34,238 bases of DNA from an uncultured Spartobacteria bacterium (GCA_903916085.1 CAIWVL010000146.1:1-34238), one strand, 5' to 3'; shown: positions 17,226-26,242, counted from the first letter of the stretch. A program made the numbers and translations. The notes: generated from the sequence alone by a model not told the origin.

Positions 17226-18743
17226 TTACCGCCCCGCGGGCAGAGCGATCTGGAGACCGGCGGCGGTACGTTGGCGATCCACCCATTCGGAAAGCAGGCC
17301 GTCGACGCGCTGGGTTTCCATCATCGGCAACATGGTCGCCTTTTGTTTTTCGAGGTCTGCGGGATCCACTGGCTGCCTCTGGGTGACATGCACGAGCAGT
17401 GTACCCGTGGGAGACTCAATGGGCATGCTGGTTTGACCGGGTTTGAGGTCAGCCGCAGCATTTTGGATGAGGGAGGCTTCTGGGCCGGTAAGCTTGGACG
17501 CTGAACGGGAGAACGGTTCGAGGACTTCGGCTTTGTGGCCAGCAACTTGCGCGGCTTCGGCAAACGTTTTGCCGGCTTTGGTGGCTTCTTCGATTTGTTT
17601 GCGCGCCTCGGCTGCCTTTAAGGACAGTGTCTCTCTAACGCGCTCGCTACGGAGTTCTTCTGCGAGTTTTGCCTTAGCTTCTTCAAAAGAAAGGGGCTTG
17701 GCCGCTTCCGTTCCGACCAAGTGCAAAACGGTGTACCCGGTGTCGGTCTGCAGGGTGTCGGAGAAGGGTTTCTCGGTGGTTAGTGTAAAGGCGGCGGCCG
17801 AAACGCGGGGTTGATTGCCAAAATCAGCGAGGCGTTCCCCTTTGGTGAAAGCAGCGCTGGTTTTCACTTCGACCCCGAAACGTTTGGCGACTTCTTCAAA
17901 CTTAGCGTCGGGAGCGAGGAGGTTAGCGGCGAAGTCATCAGCGTGATCGGCCACTTTCTGCATGTCCTCAGCGGTAGGCGCGGGTGCTTCCTTATCTTTA
18001 TCCTTGTCCTTGACCGGGAGGGGGAAGGCCACGAACTGGACTTTGCGCTTTTCAGGGCTCTTGAGGCTCTCTTTGCGAGCTTCGTACGTCTTTTGAATGT
18101 CTTCGTCGGAGACTTTGACGCCTTTGGTGATGTCGTCCTTGGAGATGCGTACCAAAGAGGCCTCAATTAACTGAAACTGTTTAGCATAGGCTGCTTCCAA
18201 CTCGTCGGGGGCGGGAGCATACCCCGCAGCGAGGATTTCACGGATCGTTTGCATCCGGATCGAATCCCGCACGATTTCTTCCAAGTGCCCGGAATTCATT
18301 CCGCGCGGGGTGAGGGCGGCTTGAATGGCTTGGGTGTAACGAGCGTGATCGTATTGGCCGTTATTTTGGAAAGCAGGCAGATGCTGAATGGCCTCTGCAA
18401 CCTGAACTTCAGTGGGTTCGATGCCCATTTTGTGGGCCTGGTTGCGCAGCACCAGTGTGTTCCAAATGTAGTTATCTGTCACATCCGACATCGTGCGGGC
18501 GTTCTGGGCGAGGGGGATAATGAGGTCGAACATCCCCAGCATCCGGCAAATTTCAAACTGACGTCCGATGCTGCTATACTCCGCAGGCTGGACGTTGCGC
18601 CCATAGATGGTCGCAACACGTTCTGAACCAAGCTTATCCAAGCGTGTGCCGGGGCCGCCATAAAGGATGACAAACGCGATGATGACAAAAACAGTCAGGA
18701 TGATCAGCAGAGGTTGCTGAAAGCGGCGGAAAAGGTTGACCAT
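17226..18743 (-). CDS. PpiD/SurA-like membrane-anchored peptidyl-prolyl isomerase family protein
   Basis: A 505-residue protein with one N-terminal membrane anchor (PLLIILTVFVIIAFVILY, about residues 11-28) and a periplasmic body, the layout of PpiD. A SurA_N-type helical chaperone region covers about 45-200 (TEVQVAEAIQHLPAFQNNGQ is typical). A parvulin-like region follows with FVAFPLP, a charged linker KDKDKDKEAPAP, and SDTLQTDTGYTVLHLVG, which corresponds to the last strand of parvulin domains. The classical hallmark residues near the domain start are weak, so isomerase activity may be lost and the protein may act mainly as a chaperone for envelope proteins. The ATG at 18741-18743 directly precedes the anchor. 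Divergent from xerC, separated by 112 bp. Confidence 0.88.
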   Translation of the reverse strand: MVNLFRRFQQPLLIILTVFVIIAFVILYGGPGTRLDKLGSERVATIYGRNVQPAEYSSIGRQFEICRMLGMFDLIIPLAQNARTMSDVTDNYIWNTLVLRNQAHKMGIEPTEVQVAEAIQHLPAFQNNGQYDHARYTQAIQAALTPRGMNSGHLEEIVRDSIRMQTIREILAAGYAPAPDELEAAYAKQFQLIEASLVRISKDDITKGVKVSDEDIQKTYEARKESLKSPEKRKVQFVAFPLPVKDKDKDKEAPAPTAEDMQKVADHADDFAANLLAPDAKFEEVAKRFGVEVKTSAAFTKGERLADFGNQPRVSAAAFTLTTEKPFSDTLQTDTGYTVLHLVGTEAAKPLSFEEAKAKLAEELRSERVRETLSLKAAEARKQIEEATKAGKTFAEAAQVAGHKAEVLEPFSRSASKLTGPEASLIQNAAADLKPGQTSMPIESPTGTLLVHVTQRQPVDPADLEKQKATMLPMMETQRVDGLLSEWVDRQRTAAGLQIALPAGR

Positions 18744-18855
18744 AGCGGGAGCGGTTTTGGGGGAAGAAAGTTTACGGCTAGGCCGGTGTAAGTTTGTTAA
18801 GCTAAAAGCGCGGACGAACTTCTCGCAACTTGTTTCTCCCAGCGTCTCCTCCCCA

Positions 18856-19791
18856 ATGCGTGCTCCGGCCGCGCCTCCTCTCTTCCCCGTGAAAATTCGT
18901 AAGCGTCCCGACCGTTATACCACCGAGTTTTTTCGCTGCTTGGAGTCTGAGCGGGGTCTCTCTCCGCGCACCTTGCTCAACTATCGCCACGCGCTTTCGA
19001 AGTTTCGCGCTTCACGAGAGGATCTTCCCGGGTGGACGGATCTTCAGCCCGACGACTTCCGTCGCTACCTGATGAAGCTTGCTGGCGAGGGTCTTTCAAA
19101 ATCCACGGTGCGTCTCCATTTTGCCGCGCTTCGTACCTTTTACCGATTTCTCTCCGAACGTTTTAATCTAAAAACAAATCCTCTCAAACAAGTGCAGTTG
19201 CCCAAACTTGGTCGAAAGCTGCCTTTTGTTTTGACGCCCACTCAGATCGACGAACTGCTGAGTGCGCCCTTGCGCATTCCTAAAGAGAAACAGGCACCCA
19301 CATGGATGCCGCACCGAGATGTGGCGATTTTGGAGCTGTTTTACTCCAGTGGCCTGCGTCTGTCGGAGCTTACCGGATTGAACGTGGCAGACATTGATCC
19401 GTATTCGGAATCGATACGGGTACTTGGAAAAGGGCGGAAGGAGCGGGTGATTCCTGTGGGTGAGCCGGCGCTCAAAGCGATCCAACACTACAGGCACGCT
19501 GCTGGTGTGGTGGCGGGGCCCGTGTTTTTGAACAAGTCGCGGCAACGCATGGGAGCGACTGCCGTGTGGTCGCTGTTGAAGCGATACTTGAAGCACACAA
19601 GCATTCCGAACGAAGCGAGTCCGCACAAATTGCGGCACTCGTTTGCGACCCATCTGCTCGACGCCGGTGCCGACCTGCGGAGTGTGCAGTCGCTCTTGGG
19701 GCACGCCAGTTTGTCGACTACGCAGATCTACACGCACGTGAGCATCGAGCGTCTCCGCACCGCCTACGACGAGGCGCACCCCCGAGCGTGA
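18856..19791 (+). CDS. xerC: Tyrosine recombinase XerC/XerD
   Basis: A 311-residue integrase-family recombinase, the size of chromosomal XerC/XerD, which resolve chromosome dimers at dif sites. A SAM-like N-terminal DNA-binding domain (ERGLSPRTLLNYRHALSKF) is followed by the catalytic domain. All six catalytic residues are present: R168 (SGLRLSEL), K192 (GKGRKER), H257 and R260 (HKLRHSF), H283 (LLGHASL) and Y292 (QIYTHV). The reading frame extends upstream to 18736, overlapping the PpiD-like gene, but the ATG at 18856 gives the normal family length. There is no mobile-element context, which favours a housekeeping Xer protein over a phage or integron integrase. XerC versus XerD cannot be settled by eye. 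Confidence 0.92.
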   Translation: MRAPAAPPLFPVKIRKRPDRYTTEFFRCLESERGLSPRTLLNYRHALSKFRASREDLPGWTDLQPDDFRRYLMKLAGEGLSKSTVRLHFAALRTFYRFLSERFNLKTNPLKQVQLPKLGRKLPFVLTPTQIDELLSAPLRIPKEKQAPTWMPHRDVAILELFYSSGLRLSELTGLNVADIDPYSESIRVLGKGRKERVIPVGEPALKAIQHYRHAAGVVAGPVFLNKSRQRMGATAVWSLLKRYLKHTSIPNEASPHKLRHSFATHLLDAGADLRSVQSLLGHASLSTTQIYTHVSIERLRTAYDEAHPRA

Positions 19792-19828
19792 TGGGAGGCT
19801 ACGGGCGTGCGCCATGCATTCCGTCCTC

Positions 19829-21103
19829 TCAACTCCTCGTTTCCAGCACTAGCGCAGTGGTGCGTAGCGTTGCGCCTTGGTGTCTGCCTAGTGCTGAGAG
19901 CGCGTTTTGGCCCAGCGCCTCTCTTTTGGCTGGCGACTTCAGTAGTTCCGTAACCGTCGCCTCAAGCGCCTCCGCGGACTCCACCTGGATGGCTCCTTGC
20001 GCCTCCAAGAGCAGCCGCACAACCGCCGCAAAATTCTCCATGTGCGGCCCAAACACAACGGGTTTGCCTGCAAGCGCCGGTTCGACCGGGTTTTGGCCGC
20101 CGATCGCGGTGAGGCTTTTACCTACAAAAGCGACTGTAGCCAAGGCGTACCAGTCGCGTAGCTCCCCAGTCGTGTCCAGTAATAGCACGTCCCAAGGCCG
20201 CCCATCCGACAGGCCGCTACGAAGGGTAATACGGGTATTAAGTGGTGCTAACATTTTCAGCAAGTGGGGGATGCGTTCCACGTGGCGTGGGGCAATGGCG
20301 AGTTGCAGCGTGGGATGACGTTCGCGCAAGCGCAGCAAGCTTTTCACAAGCAACTCCTCCTCCCCGTCGTGCGTGCTGCCGGCGACCCACAGTGGGGCGT
20401 CGTCTTCCTTGCCCGATTGCTTTAGGAGGAGCGCAAACTCCTTAGCACGAGTGCCTACAGTGGCGTCTTGGTCAAATTTGATGCTGCCCGTCAAGTGCAG
20501 TCGGTCATGAGGCAGTCCGATCGATTCCCAGCGCGGGCGATCTTCTTCATCGGGAATGCCAACCCACTCTAGGAGTCTGAAAAAGGGAGCGGTCCAGTGC
20601 TTAAATTTGGCGAAGCGTGCGGCTGAGCGAGGGGAAAGGCGTGCGTTGGCGAGCATCACGGGGATGTTGCGTTCAAGGCAGGCCACCATGAGATTGGGCC
20701 AAAGCTCGCCTTCTATGAGAATGAGGCGCTCAGGGCGCAGCAACGACAGCACTTTGTCTACAGCAGACTGGGTATCGATCGGGTTGTAGAAAGGAAATAA
20801 CCAGTCCGAAGCGGCTTCTGCGGCTAGGGCGAATCCGGTCGAGGTTGTAATGGAGAGGGCGATACGGATGTCTGGTCTCGCGGTATGAAGTGCTTTCGCA
20901 AGCTTCAGTGCCACAAGAGTTTCTCCGACGCTAATGGAGCGAATCCAAGTCCAGCGATGCTGCTCCAGGCGGCGACTTTCTTTCGGTTCAAAGCGTCCGA
21001 AGCGTTGCCCGAAGTGGCGTTGATAACCCCCGCGCCGGATCATCCGTTTCAACACGCCCGGCACCAGGAGCGCCACTGCAAGGGGAGACGCCAGGCGATA
21101 CAC
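19829..21103 (-). CDS. waaA: 3-deoxy-D-manno-octulosonic acid (Kdo) transferase
   Basis: WaaA/KdtA adds Kdo from CMP-Kdo to lipid IVA at the inner membrane, an essential step in lipopolysaccharide core synthesis. Family landmarks are an N-terminal anchor (YRLASPLAVALLVPGVL), the R-GGYQRHFGQRFG stretch, ISVGETLVALKLAKAL, EGELWPNL followed by NARLSPRS, LTGSIKFDQ, VAGSTHDGEEE, AIAPRHVERIP, and GGQNPVEPALAGKPVVFGPHMENF near the end. The frame opens at a TTG at 21220, but the GTG at 21101-21103 aligns with the usual family N-terminus and gives 424 residues, the normal size. With that start the tRNA-Tyr gene ends 138 bp upstream. Convergent with xerC. Confidence 0.93.
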   Translation of the reverse strand: MYRLASPLAVALLVPGVLKRMIRRGGYQRHFGQRFGRFEPKESRRLEQHRWTWIRSISVGETLVALKLAKALHTARPDIRIALSITTSTGFALAAEAASDWLFPFYNPIDTQSAVDKVLSLLRPERLILIEGELWPNLMVACLERNIPVMLANARLSPRSAARFAKFKHWTAPFFRLLEWVGIPDEEDRPRWESIGLPHDRLHLTGSIKFDQDATVGTRAKEFALLLKQSGKEDDAPLWVAGSTHDGEEELLVKSLLRLRERHPTLQLAIAPRHVERIPHLLKMLAPLNTRITLRSGLSDGRPWDVLLLDTTGELRDWYALATVAFVGKSLTAIGGQNPVEPALAGKPVVFGPHMENFAAVVRLLLEAQGAIQVESAEALEATVTELLKSPAKREALGQNALSALGRHQGATLRTTALVLETRS

Positions 21104-21241
21104 CCTGAGCGATTGCCGCAGTGCGCGTTGATCTTGTGGAGACAGATGCACGAGACGAGTAAAACCCCTGCTTGAGCCAGCGAAAAGAGCGGATAGTTTC
21201 CCCGATTTTTCGCAAACCAAAAAGTCCAGACCGGAAAAGAA

Positions 21242-21327
21242 TGGTGGGCAGAGCAGGATTCGAACCTGCGAAGGCGTAAGCCAGCGGATTTACAGTCCGC
21301 CCCGTTTGGCCACTTCGGTATCTACCC
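21242..21327 (-). tRNA. tRNA-Tyr (anticodon GTA)
   Basis: An 86-base class II tRNA with encoded CCA. The acceptor pairs GGGTAGA with TCTGCCC (one G-U). The anticodon stem GCGGA/TCCGC encloses CTGTAAA, giving anticodon GTA (plus-strand 21291-21293). A long variable arm follows, then the T arm GCAGG-TTCGAAT-CCTGC, discriminator A and CCA. The long variable arm and GTA anticodon identify tyrosine. Confidence 0.97.
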
Positions 21328-21347
21328 ATTCCCTTGAAGGGAGGGAG

Positions 21348-21377
21348 ACTCTATTGCACTTCGCCAAGTTTCAGCAA
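21348..21377 (-). promoter_or_regulatory. Candidate sigma70-type promoter for tRNA-Tyr
   Basis: On the minus strand TTGCTG (21372-21377) is followed after 18 bases by TAGAGT (21348-21353), about 20 bases before the tRNA 5' end. This is suitably placed, but both hexamers are imperfect. Confidence 0.3.
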
Positions 21378-21457
21378 GTGTGTTTTCGGAAGAAGACAGA
21401 TGTCTTTTTGTGAAGACTACAGACTCTAATGCAAGCTGCTTCTGTGGAGTGCTTTGC

Positions 21458-22084
21458 TCAATGCACGTTTCGTTCCTTAATGCTTTTGAACGCAATTTTT
21501 GAAATGCGCCGCGCCACTAGGATGGATGCGGTGACGCTCAGACCCGCCAAGGGGAGCTGCCAGGGGCCACGTGAACTTTGCCCGTCTTGTAACGTCTGGA
21601 GGCCTTCTCGTAGGGATGCGCCTAAGCCGCCGAAGGCTAGGCTGGGCACTAAAATGGTGAGAAGAGTGGCCAACGCATACGCCGGAAGCCTGAGCCGGGT
21701 CATCCCGTATCCGTAGTTCGCAATGCTAAAGGGGATGGGACACAGCCTTAGCAGGATCGCGAGCTTGAGTCCTTCCTCCTCTAACGCCTCGTTCATGTTC
21801 CGCATGAAAAGGTGCTTTCCAGCGATCTTCTGTGCCCACCCTCGGGCGACCCATCGGCTCAGCGCAAAATTCACCAATGCACTCAACATTTTTGCCAAAA
21901 TCAGGATCCCGCATCCTTCCCAAAAGCCGAAGGCGAAGCCCGCGAAAATGGCGAAGGGCGTGACTGGGATTAGTATGATTTGGGCAAGGATCAAGAGCGC
22001 GCAAAAAACGGCACCAGCTTGGAGATTGAGTCCGCCGGTGAGCACTGGAATGGCTTGGAGGCGGCTCAGGATTTCGTCAACCAT
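21458..22084 (-). CDS. TVP38/TMEM64 (VTT-domain) family membrane protein
   Basis: A 208-residue polytopic membrane protein of the VTT/DedA superfamily. The family motif is seen in TPFAIFAGFAFGFWEGCGILILAKMLSA and in LLRLCPIPFSIANYGYGMTRLRL, the conserved re-entrant proline/arginine segments. About five hydrophobic segments are present, ending in a short basic tail. Members are implicated in lipid scrambling or small-ion transport across the inner membrane; the substrate here is unknown. The ATG at 22082-22084 fits. It is separated by about 120 bp from the upstream secreted-protein gene, with a hairpin between them, so it is probably a separate unit. Confidence 0.88.
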   Translation of the reverse strand: MVDEILSRLQAIPVLTGGLNLQAGAVFCALLILAQIILIPVTPFAIFAGFAFGFWEGCGILILAKMLSALVNFALSRWVARGWAQKIAGKHLFMRNMNEALEEEGLKLAILLRLCPIPFSIANYGYGMTRLRLPAYALATLLTILVPSLAFGGLGASLREGLQTLQDGQSSRGPWQLPLAGLSVTASILVARRISKIAFKSIKERNVH

Positions 22085-22171
22085 GGCGGCTCAGAGGTTG
22101 TCAGTCAGAGAAGCGTAAGAGGAAGGTGGGTGGGGTGTCGCAGGGCACTCAAGGCGGCAAACCAATCTACT

Positions 22172-22189
22172 CCTGAACCGGTGTTCAGG
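22172..22189 (-). terminator. Hairpin downstream of the 455-residue secreted protein gene
   Basis: CCTGAAC and GTTCAGG form a perfect 7-bp stem around a 4-base loop, 18 bp past the stop codon. Only a weak T-containing stretch follows on the minus strand, so termination would be inefficient. Confidence 0.35.
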
Positions 22190-22206
22190 CTAGGGCGCTC
22201 CTGTGC

Positions 22207-23574
22207 TTACCGCTTGGCTTTTTGGGATCGATGCCTGGCTTCGTCCAAGGCGAGGTCGAGGTCCTCTTTTTCCCTCTGTAACTGTAACTGTGCCTCGGCC
22301 TTGTCCAGTGCCCGGCGCACTGCGTCGGATACCTTGGGCCGTTCCTGTGCGTCTAAGATGCGGTAAAACTCGGCGAGACGCGGCGACATCTCTCGCGGAG
22401 CGGCCACGGCTTCAAACCAGTTCATGTGATCGCGGATCCGGCTCAGGCGCGCGGAAACGCTTTCTTGTTCGAGCGTAGCCTCCCGCAAGCGGCGCTCTAC
22501 ATCTGCGGTGCGCCCTTGCGCTAGGTCGCCACACACCGACGCGTACACGTCAAGGACGGGGCCGTATAGAAAATGGCCGCGCTCGCGGAGTGCGATCCAT
22601 TCGAGTTGGCGCGCGGCGAGTACGCCTTGGATGCCGGTGAGTCTACGGTAATCCGCGAACTGGTTGAGGGGAAAGGTGAAGTGATTGCCCGTGGCAGGGT
22701 CGGTGAGCTCGAATTGGAGGAGGCGTTGGATTTCGAGCTCCGTTTGCGGGCCATCCAGGCTGATGCGTTCTTGTTGGGTGCCATAGGCGGCTACGGCGAG
22801 AGTCCATTCACGTTGAAGAAGCGCCTCTGAATGGCCTAAAGACGGAAAGCAATGCTGTAGGGCACGCAGAGGCGCGGGTTGGAAGTCCGCACGGAGCATT
22901 TGCTGGACCCCGGCGACACCTTCAGGACGGTTGGTGAGGAGGGCTAGCAGGCACCGGGCGAGGTCGGTTTCCTCGGGGGTGGAGGGGGTAAGATCTGCCT
23001 CGGGCCGGGCGAGGAGCGCCACAGGGGAGGGCAACTGGCCCGATTTAAGCAGGGGCCGCAGATTGATGGGCGCGAAAAGGGGATTGGTATGGTGATGTTT
23101 ATGAAGCAGCGCATCCACAAGCCAGCGGGGCGTGGGGCGCGGTTCAGGGGGGCTTTCGGCATTTTGCCCGCGCATGGAAAGCTCCATGAGGAGGGCGCTG
23201 AGAATGGCCCGTTCCACAGCCACGGACGCTTCGCCCTCAAGCGGTGCCAGGCGAAGCTGTAGCTTTACACCACCCGGATCCTCAATGGCTTGGATTTGGG
23301 GCGGCGTTTCCTTGGGGTGCTCCGCGCTCAGCACAAACAACAGGGGACGCGCGATGGGATAGCTTTCCTGTTTGAGGCTCAGCGCCTTGAGGAGAGTTTC
23401 GCGCAATTCTTCTGCGAGGCGCAGCACTGCCACTCGTTGGGGAAAGCTTCCGCCATTCACCAGTAACTGGCGCGCTTGGTCGGAGGTTTGGACCACCCGC
23501 GCCAAGGGCGGTCCGGTTTCTGCCAGCGTGTGTGTCCCAAAAAGGAGACTCACCAGAAGGGCAGCGCGGCGCAT
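22207..23574 (-). CDS. Hypothetical secreted protein (455 aa), possibly a degenerate peptidase-MA-like fold
   Basis: I cannot name this protein. From the ATG at 23572-23574 it begins with a clean signal peptide (MRRAALLVSLLFGTHTLA). The middle has the phrases ERAILSALLMELSMRG and, about 20 residues later, PRWLVDALL. In peptidase-MA-type gluzincins, HExxH is followed by a PxWLxEG-like segment at a similar distance, but no HExxH is present here. If related, this copy would be catalytically dead. The C-terminal 130 residues are strongly charged and helical (AQLQLQREKEDLDLALDEARHRSQ), probably coiled coil. A longer frame to 23634 adds a proline-rich lead before the signal and is rejected. It is preceded by rfbA on the same strand, 71 bp away. 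Confidence 0.75.
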   Translation of the reverse strand: MRRAALLVSLLFGTHTLAETGPPLARVVQTSDQARQLLVNGGSFPQRVAVLRLAEELRETLLKALSLKQESYPIARPLLFVLSAEHPKETPPQIQAIEDPGGVKLQLRLAPLEGEASVAVERAILSALLMELSMRGQNAESPPEPRPTPRWLVDALLHKHHHTNPLFAPINLRPLLKSGQLPSPVALLARPEADLTPSTPEETDLARCLLALLTNRPEGVAGVQQMLRADFQPAPLRALQHCFPSLGHSEALLQREWTLAVAAYGTQQERISLDGPQTELEIQRLLQFELTDPATGNHFTFPLNQFADYRRLTGIQGVLAARQLEWIALRERGHFLYGPVLDVYASVCGDLAQGRTADVERRLREATLEQESVSARLSRIRDHMNWFEAVAAPREMSPRLAEFYRILDAQERPKVSDAVRRALDKAEAQLQLQREKEDLDLALDEARHRSQKAKR

Positions 23575-23645
23575 GAGAATAGGTGTGAGACCAGGAAACG
23601 CTGGGGGCCTTTGGCGGGGCTGGGGCGTTCCCAATCTGTGCGGGA

Positions 23646-24539
23646 TTAGGCCCCGCTGGATTCGCCGTCCCAGCGTGAGTTGAGGCTTTGCTCAAGGTAG
23701 GCGCGGTACTCGCTTTTAGGCAGGCTGGCGATGAGGGCCTCAAATTGGGTTAGGTCAATGTACCCCTTGGAGAAGGCGATCTCTTCGAGGCAGGCAATTT
23801 TAAGCCCCTGTCGATGTTCAATGGCCGAAATGTAATTGCTTGCCTCCATGAGGCTAACGGGCGTGCCAGTGTCCAGCCAGGCCATCCCTCGGTTTAGTAC
23901 GCGTACCTGCAAGTTGCCCTGTTCAAGGTAGGTGAGGTTCACGTCGGTAATCTCCAACTCACCCCGAGGAGAGGGCTTCAGGTTGCGACAGATTTCAACC
24001 ACGCTGTTGTCGTAAACGTAGAGCCCCGGGACTGCAAAATTGCTGCGAGGTTTGGTCGGCTTTTCTTCCAGACTGATGGCCTTGCCTGTGGCGTCAAACT
24101 CCACGACTCCATAACGTTCCGGGTCCCGGACCGGATACGCAAACACGCACGCGCCTGACTTGAGGCTGAGGGCGTCCCGCAGGAAGTCCAGGTTGCCGTA
24201 AAAAATGTTGTCGCCGAGAATAAGCACCGAGCGAACCGCGTCCTTCAGGAAGTCGGCACCAATGAGGAAGGCTTGGGCGATACCCTCGGGCTTGGGTTGG
24301 GGTTCATACGAAATCCGGATGCCGAGGCGTGCGCCGTCCCCGAGAAGTTCCTGGAAGCGGGGTAGGTCGTGCGGTGTAGAGATAATGAGCACATCCCGGA
24401 TCCCTGCCAGCATAAGCGTGGAAAGGGGATGGTAGATCATGGGCTTATCGTAAACTGGCAGCAATTGCTTACAAACGATCCGGGTGAGCGGATACAGGCG
24501 CGTGCCTGCGCCCCCAGCGAGAATGATGGCCTTATTCAT
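23646..24539 (-). CDS. rfbA: Glucose-1-phosphate thymidylyltransferase
   Basis: RfbA/RmlA converts glucose-1-phosphate and dTTP to dTDP-glucose, the first step of dTDP-rhamnose synthesis for surface polysaccharides. The 297-residue cytoplasmic enzyme has the nucleotide-binding [11 protein letters not shown] (about 9-19), [45 protein letters not shown], the [20 protein letters not shown] block and the [15 protein letters not shown]-terminal part, all standard for RmlA. The start ATG is canonical. No rfbB, rfbC or rfbD is in this window, so the rest of the pathway must be elsewhere. Divergent from the channel gene. Confidence 0.95.
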   Translation of the reverse strand: MNKAIILAGGAGTRLYPLTRIVCKQLLPVYDKPMIYHPLSTLMLAGIRDVLIISTPHDLPRFQELLGDGARLGIRISYEPQPKPEGIAQAFLIGADFLKDAVRSVLILGDNIFYGNLDFLRDALSLKSGACVFAYPVRDPERYGVVEFDATGKAISLEEKPTKPRSNFAVPGLYVYDNSVVEICRNLKPSPRGELEITDVNLTYLEQGNLQVRVLNRGMAWLDTGTPVSLMEASNYISAIEHRQGLKIACLEEIAFSKGYIDLTQFEALIASLPKSEYRAYLEQSLNSRWDGESSGA

Positions 24540-24709
24540 CGCTAGAAGTTTCGGTGCTTGCGGGTGTTATGCAAACAGTAAATGCAGTGTGCGTTGCCAT
24601 CGTAAACCGCCCTATCGCAACTGGTGGCAACTTTGGTTGGGGTAATTCTGATGTGCTGGCTCGGATTGTGCTTCTCCTCCCAGCGCAATTTTCGCAACTT
24701 TTTAGCTCC

Positions 24710-26161
24710 ATGCCACTCATCAGACACGACGGTAAAGCCCGAGGCCTGTGGGGACTCTTCCTGGTCCCTGCCAACCTCATTTTCGGTGTGACGCTTTCTT
24801 ACCGAATGCGCACCGGCGAGATCATCCATGACCTTTTCTACTGGGTAATGATTTCCATCATGGTGGCAGATTTGCTCCTGGATTTGCTCAGTACCCGTAA
24901 GAACCGCATGGATGTCGTCACAGACTGGAAGTCTGTTTTGAATCTGTACGCTCGGGGTTGGATGATACCGGACATCCTCGCGGCGATTCCTTTTGAGTAT
25001 CTCGCGGACACTTTCCATTGGGAAAGTACCTGGTTGCTGATGCTGCGAGTGCTGCCTCTTTCTAAGACTTTCAAGGTGTCCACGGTGCTGGCCGACCTAC
25101 AGTTGCACTTGCAAATGCCGAGTGCGCTCATGAAGCTCATGTCCCTCGGTTATTGGGTCATTCAGGCCGTGCACGCCTTTGCCCTCGGTTGGTGGTGGGT
25201 GGGCGGCTCCCCTGATGAACTCGAAACCACCCCAGCCAAGACGGCTTGGGTGATGGAAGATAATCAGTTGGTCCAAAAAACCGTGGCTGAGGCCGAGGTT
25301 CGAAAGCTCACCAACCCTGAAATTTATCTGCGCTCACTGTACTGGACGGTCACGACAGTGACGACCATCGGGTACGGCGATTACAGTCCCAGTAAGGACA
25401 ACAATGCGCAGATCATCTTTACGATCTTCGCTCAGCTCACAGGGGTGTCCATCTACGGTTTCGTTGTGGGTAACATTCCTGTGTTGATCGCGAACGCCAA
25501 TGCCGCTCGGGCCGCGTTCGACAGCCAGAACGAGATCATTGGGGAGTTCATGCGCGTCAAGCAGTTGCCTGTCAACATGCAGAACCGCGTGCGAGACTAC
25601 TACCAGTACCTCTGGGAATCCCGAAAAGGAGTCTCCGACTCCCAAGTCTTGGGTTCCTTGCCCCACGCTCTTTCAGTGGACGTGCTGGTTTTCCTGAACC
25701 AAGAAATTCTCCAGAAGGTAGACTTCTTCCGGGGGGTTAAGGAAATCTTCATCCGCGAAGTCGTCGACATGCTCACGACGGAAACCTACATCCCCGGGGA
25801 TTACATTATCCGTGAAGGCGAGTTTGGCACTCGGATGTACTTCCTCACCACCGGGTCCGTCGAAGTCATCGTGAACGGCAACTCTGTGGCTCGACTCGGC
25901 ACGGGATCACCTTTCGGTGAAATGGCCCTCGTCTCCGGCGACAAGCGTAACGCCAGCATCCGCGCTACCGCTTACTGCGACTTGTACGTCTTGGAACGCG
26001 CTGGGTTCGACCAACTCCGTTCCCGGTACGAAGACTTTGATAAGCGCGTCGTGGAGGTCGTTGAACAACGTGCCGCCGCAAACCGCAAGGCTCAGGAAGC
26101 ACGCGAACTCGCCGCCAAGGCAGCCGCTGAAGCCGCAGCCAAACCTGAGGGTAACGCTTAA
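24710..26161 (+). CDS. Cyclic-nucleotide-binding potassium channel
   Basis: A six-helix voltage-gated-type K+ channel with a C-terminal cyclic-nucleotide-binding domain, 483 residues from the ATG at 24710. Helices S1-S4 occupy about 12-150; S4 has few positive charges (RVLPLSKTFK), so voltage sensing may be weak. The pore carries the K+ selectivity filter TIGYGD (219-224) before S6. A C-linker leads to the nucleotide-binding fold with IPGDYIIREGEFG and FGEMALVSGDKRNASI, close to the phosphate-binding cassette consensus. It ends in an alanine-rich charged helix. The open frame extends up to a GTG at 24554 and an ATG at 24569, but codon use there is poorer in third-position G/C and the segment lacks channel-like features. 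A hairpin terminator lies 39 bp after the stop. Confidence 0.93.
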   Translation: MPLIRHDGKARGLWGLFLVPANLIFGVTLSYRMRTGEIIHDLFYWVMISIMVADLLLDLLSTRKNRMDVVTDWKSVLNLYARGWMIPDILAAIPFEYLADTFHWESTWLLMLRVLPLSKTFKVSTVLADLQLHLQMPSALMKLMSLGYWVIQAVHAFALGWWWVGGSPDELETTPAKTAWVMEDNQLVQKTVAEAEVRKLTNPEIYLRSLYWTVTTVTTIGYGDYSPSKDNNAQIIFTIFAQLTGVSIYGFVVGNIPVLIANANAARAAFDSQNEIIGEFMRVKQLPVNMQNRVRDYYQYLWESRKGVSDSQVLGSLPHALSVDVLVFLNQEILQKVDFFRGVKEIFIREVVDMLTTETYIPGDYIIREGEFGTRMYFLTTGSVEVIVNGNSVARLGTGSPFGEMALVSGDKRNASIRATAYCDLYVLERAGFDQLRSRYEDFDKRVVEVVEQRAAANRKAQEARELAAKAAAEAAAKPEGNA

Positions 26162-26200
26162 GGCGCAAGCCCGGCTCCCTTAGTCTGACTAGATGATGAT

Positions 26201-26242
26201 CGGCTGCGCGTAGTGCACACTGCGCGCAGCCGCTTCATTTTT
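26201..26242 (+). terminator. Rho-independent terminator after the K+ channel gene
   Basis: CGGCTGCGCG (26201-26210) pairs perfectly with CGCGCAGCCG (26223-26232). The 12-base interior AGTG-CA-CACT can extend the stem. It is followed by CTTCATTTTT. A strong GC stem plus T tract, 39 bp after the stop codon, is a convincing intrinsic terminator. Confidence 0.85.

Noticed and set aside
18856-19791. Tyrosine recombinase as sign of an integrative element next to a tRNA gene
   Set aside because: Length and residues fit housekeeping Xer; waaA separates it from the tRNA, the tRNA is intact, and no direct repeat of the tRNA end or phage/plasmid gene was seen.
19168-19815. Open frame of 215 codons on the minus strand
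   Set aside because: Antisense to xerC, which has all six catalytic residues.
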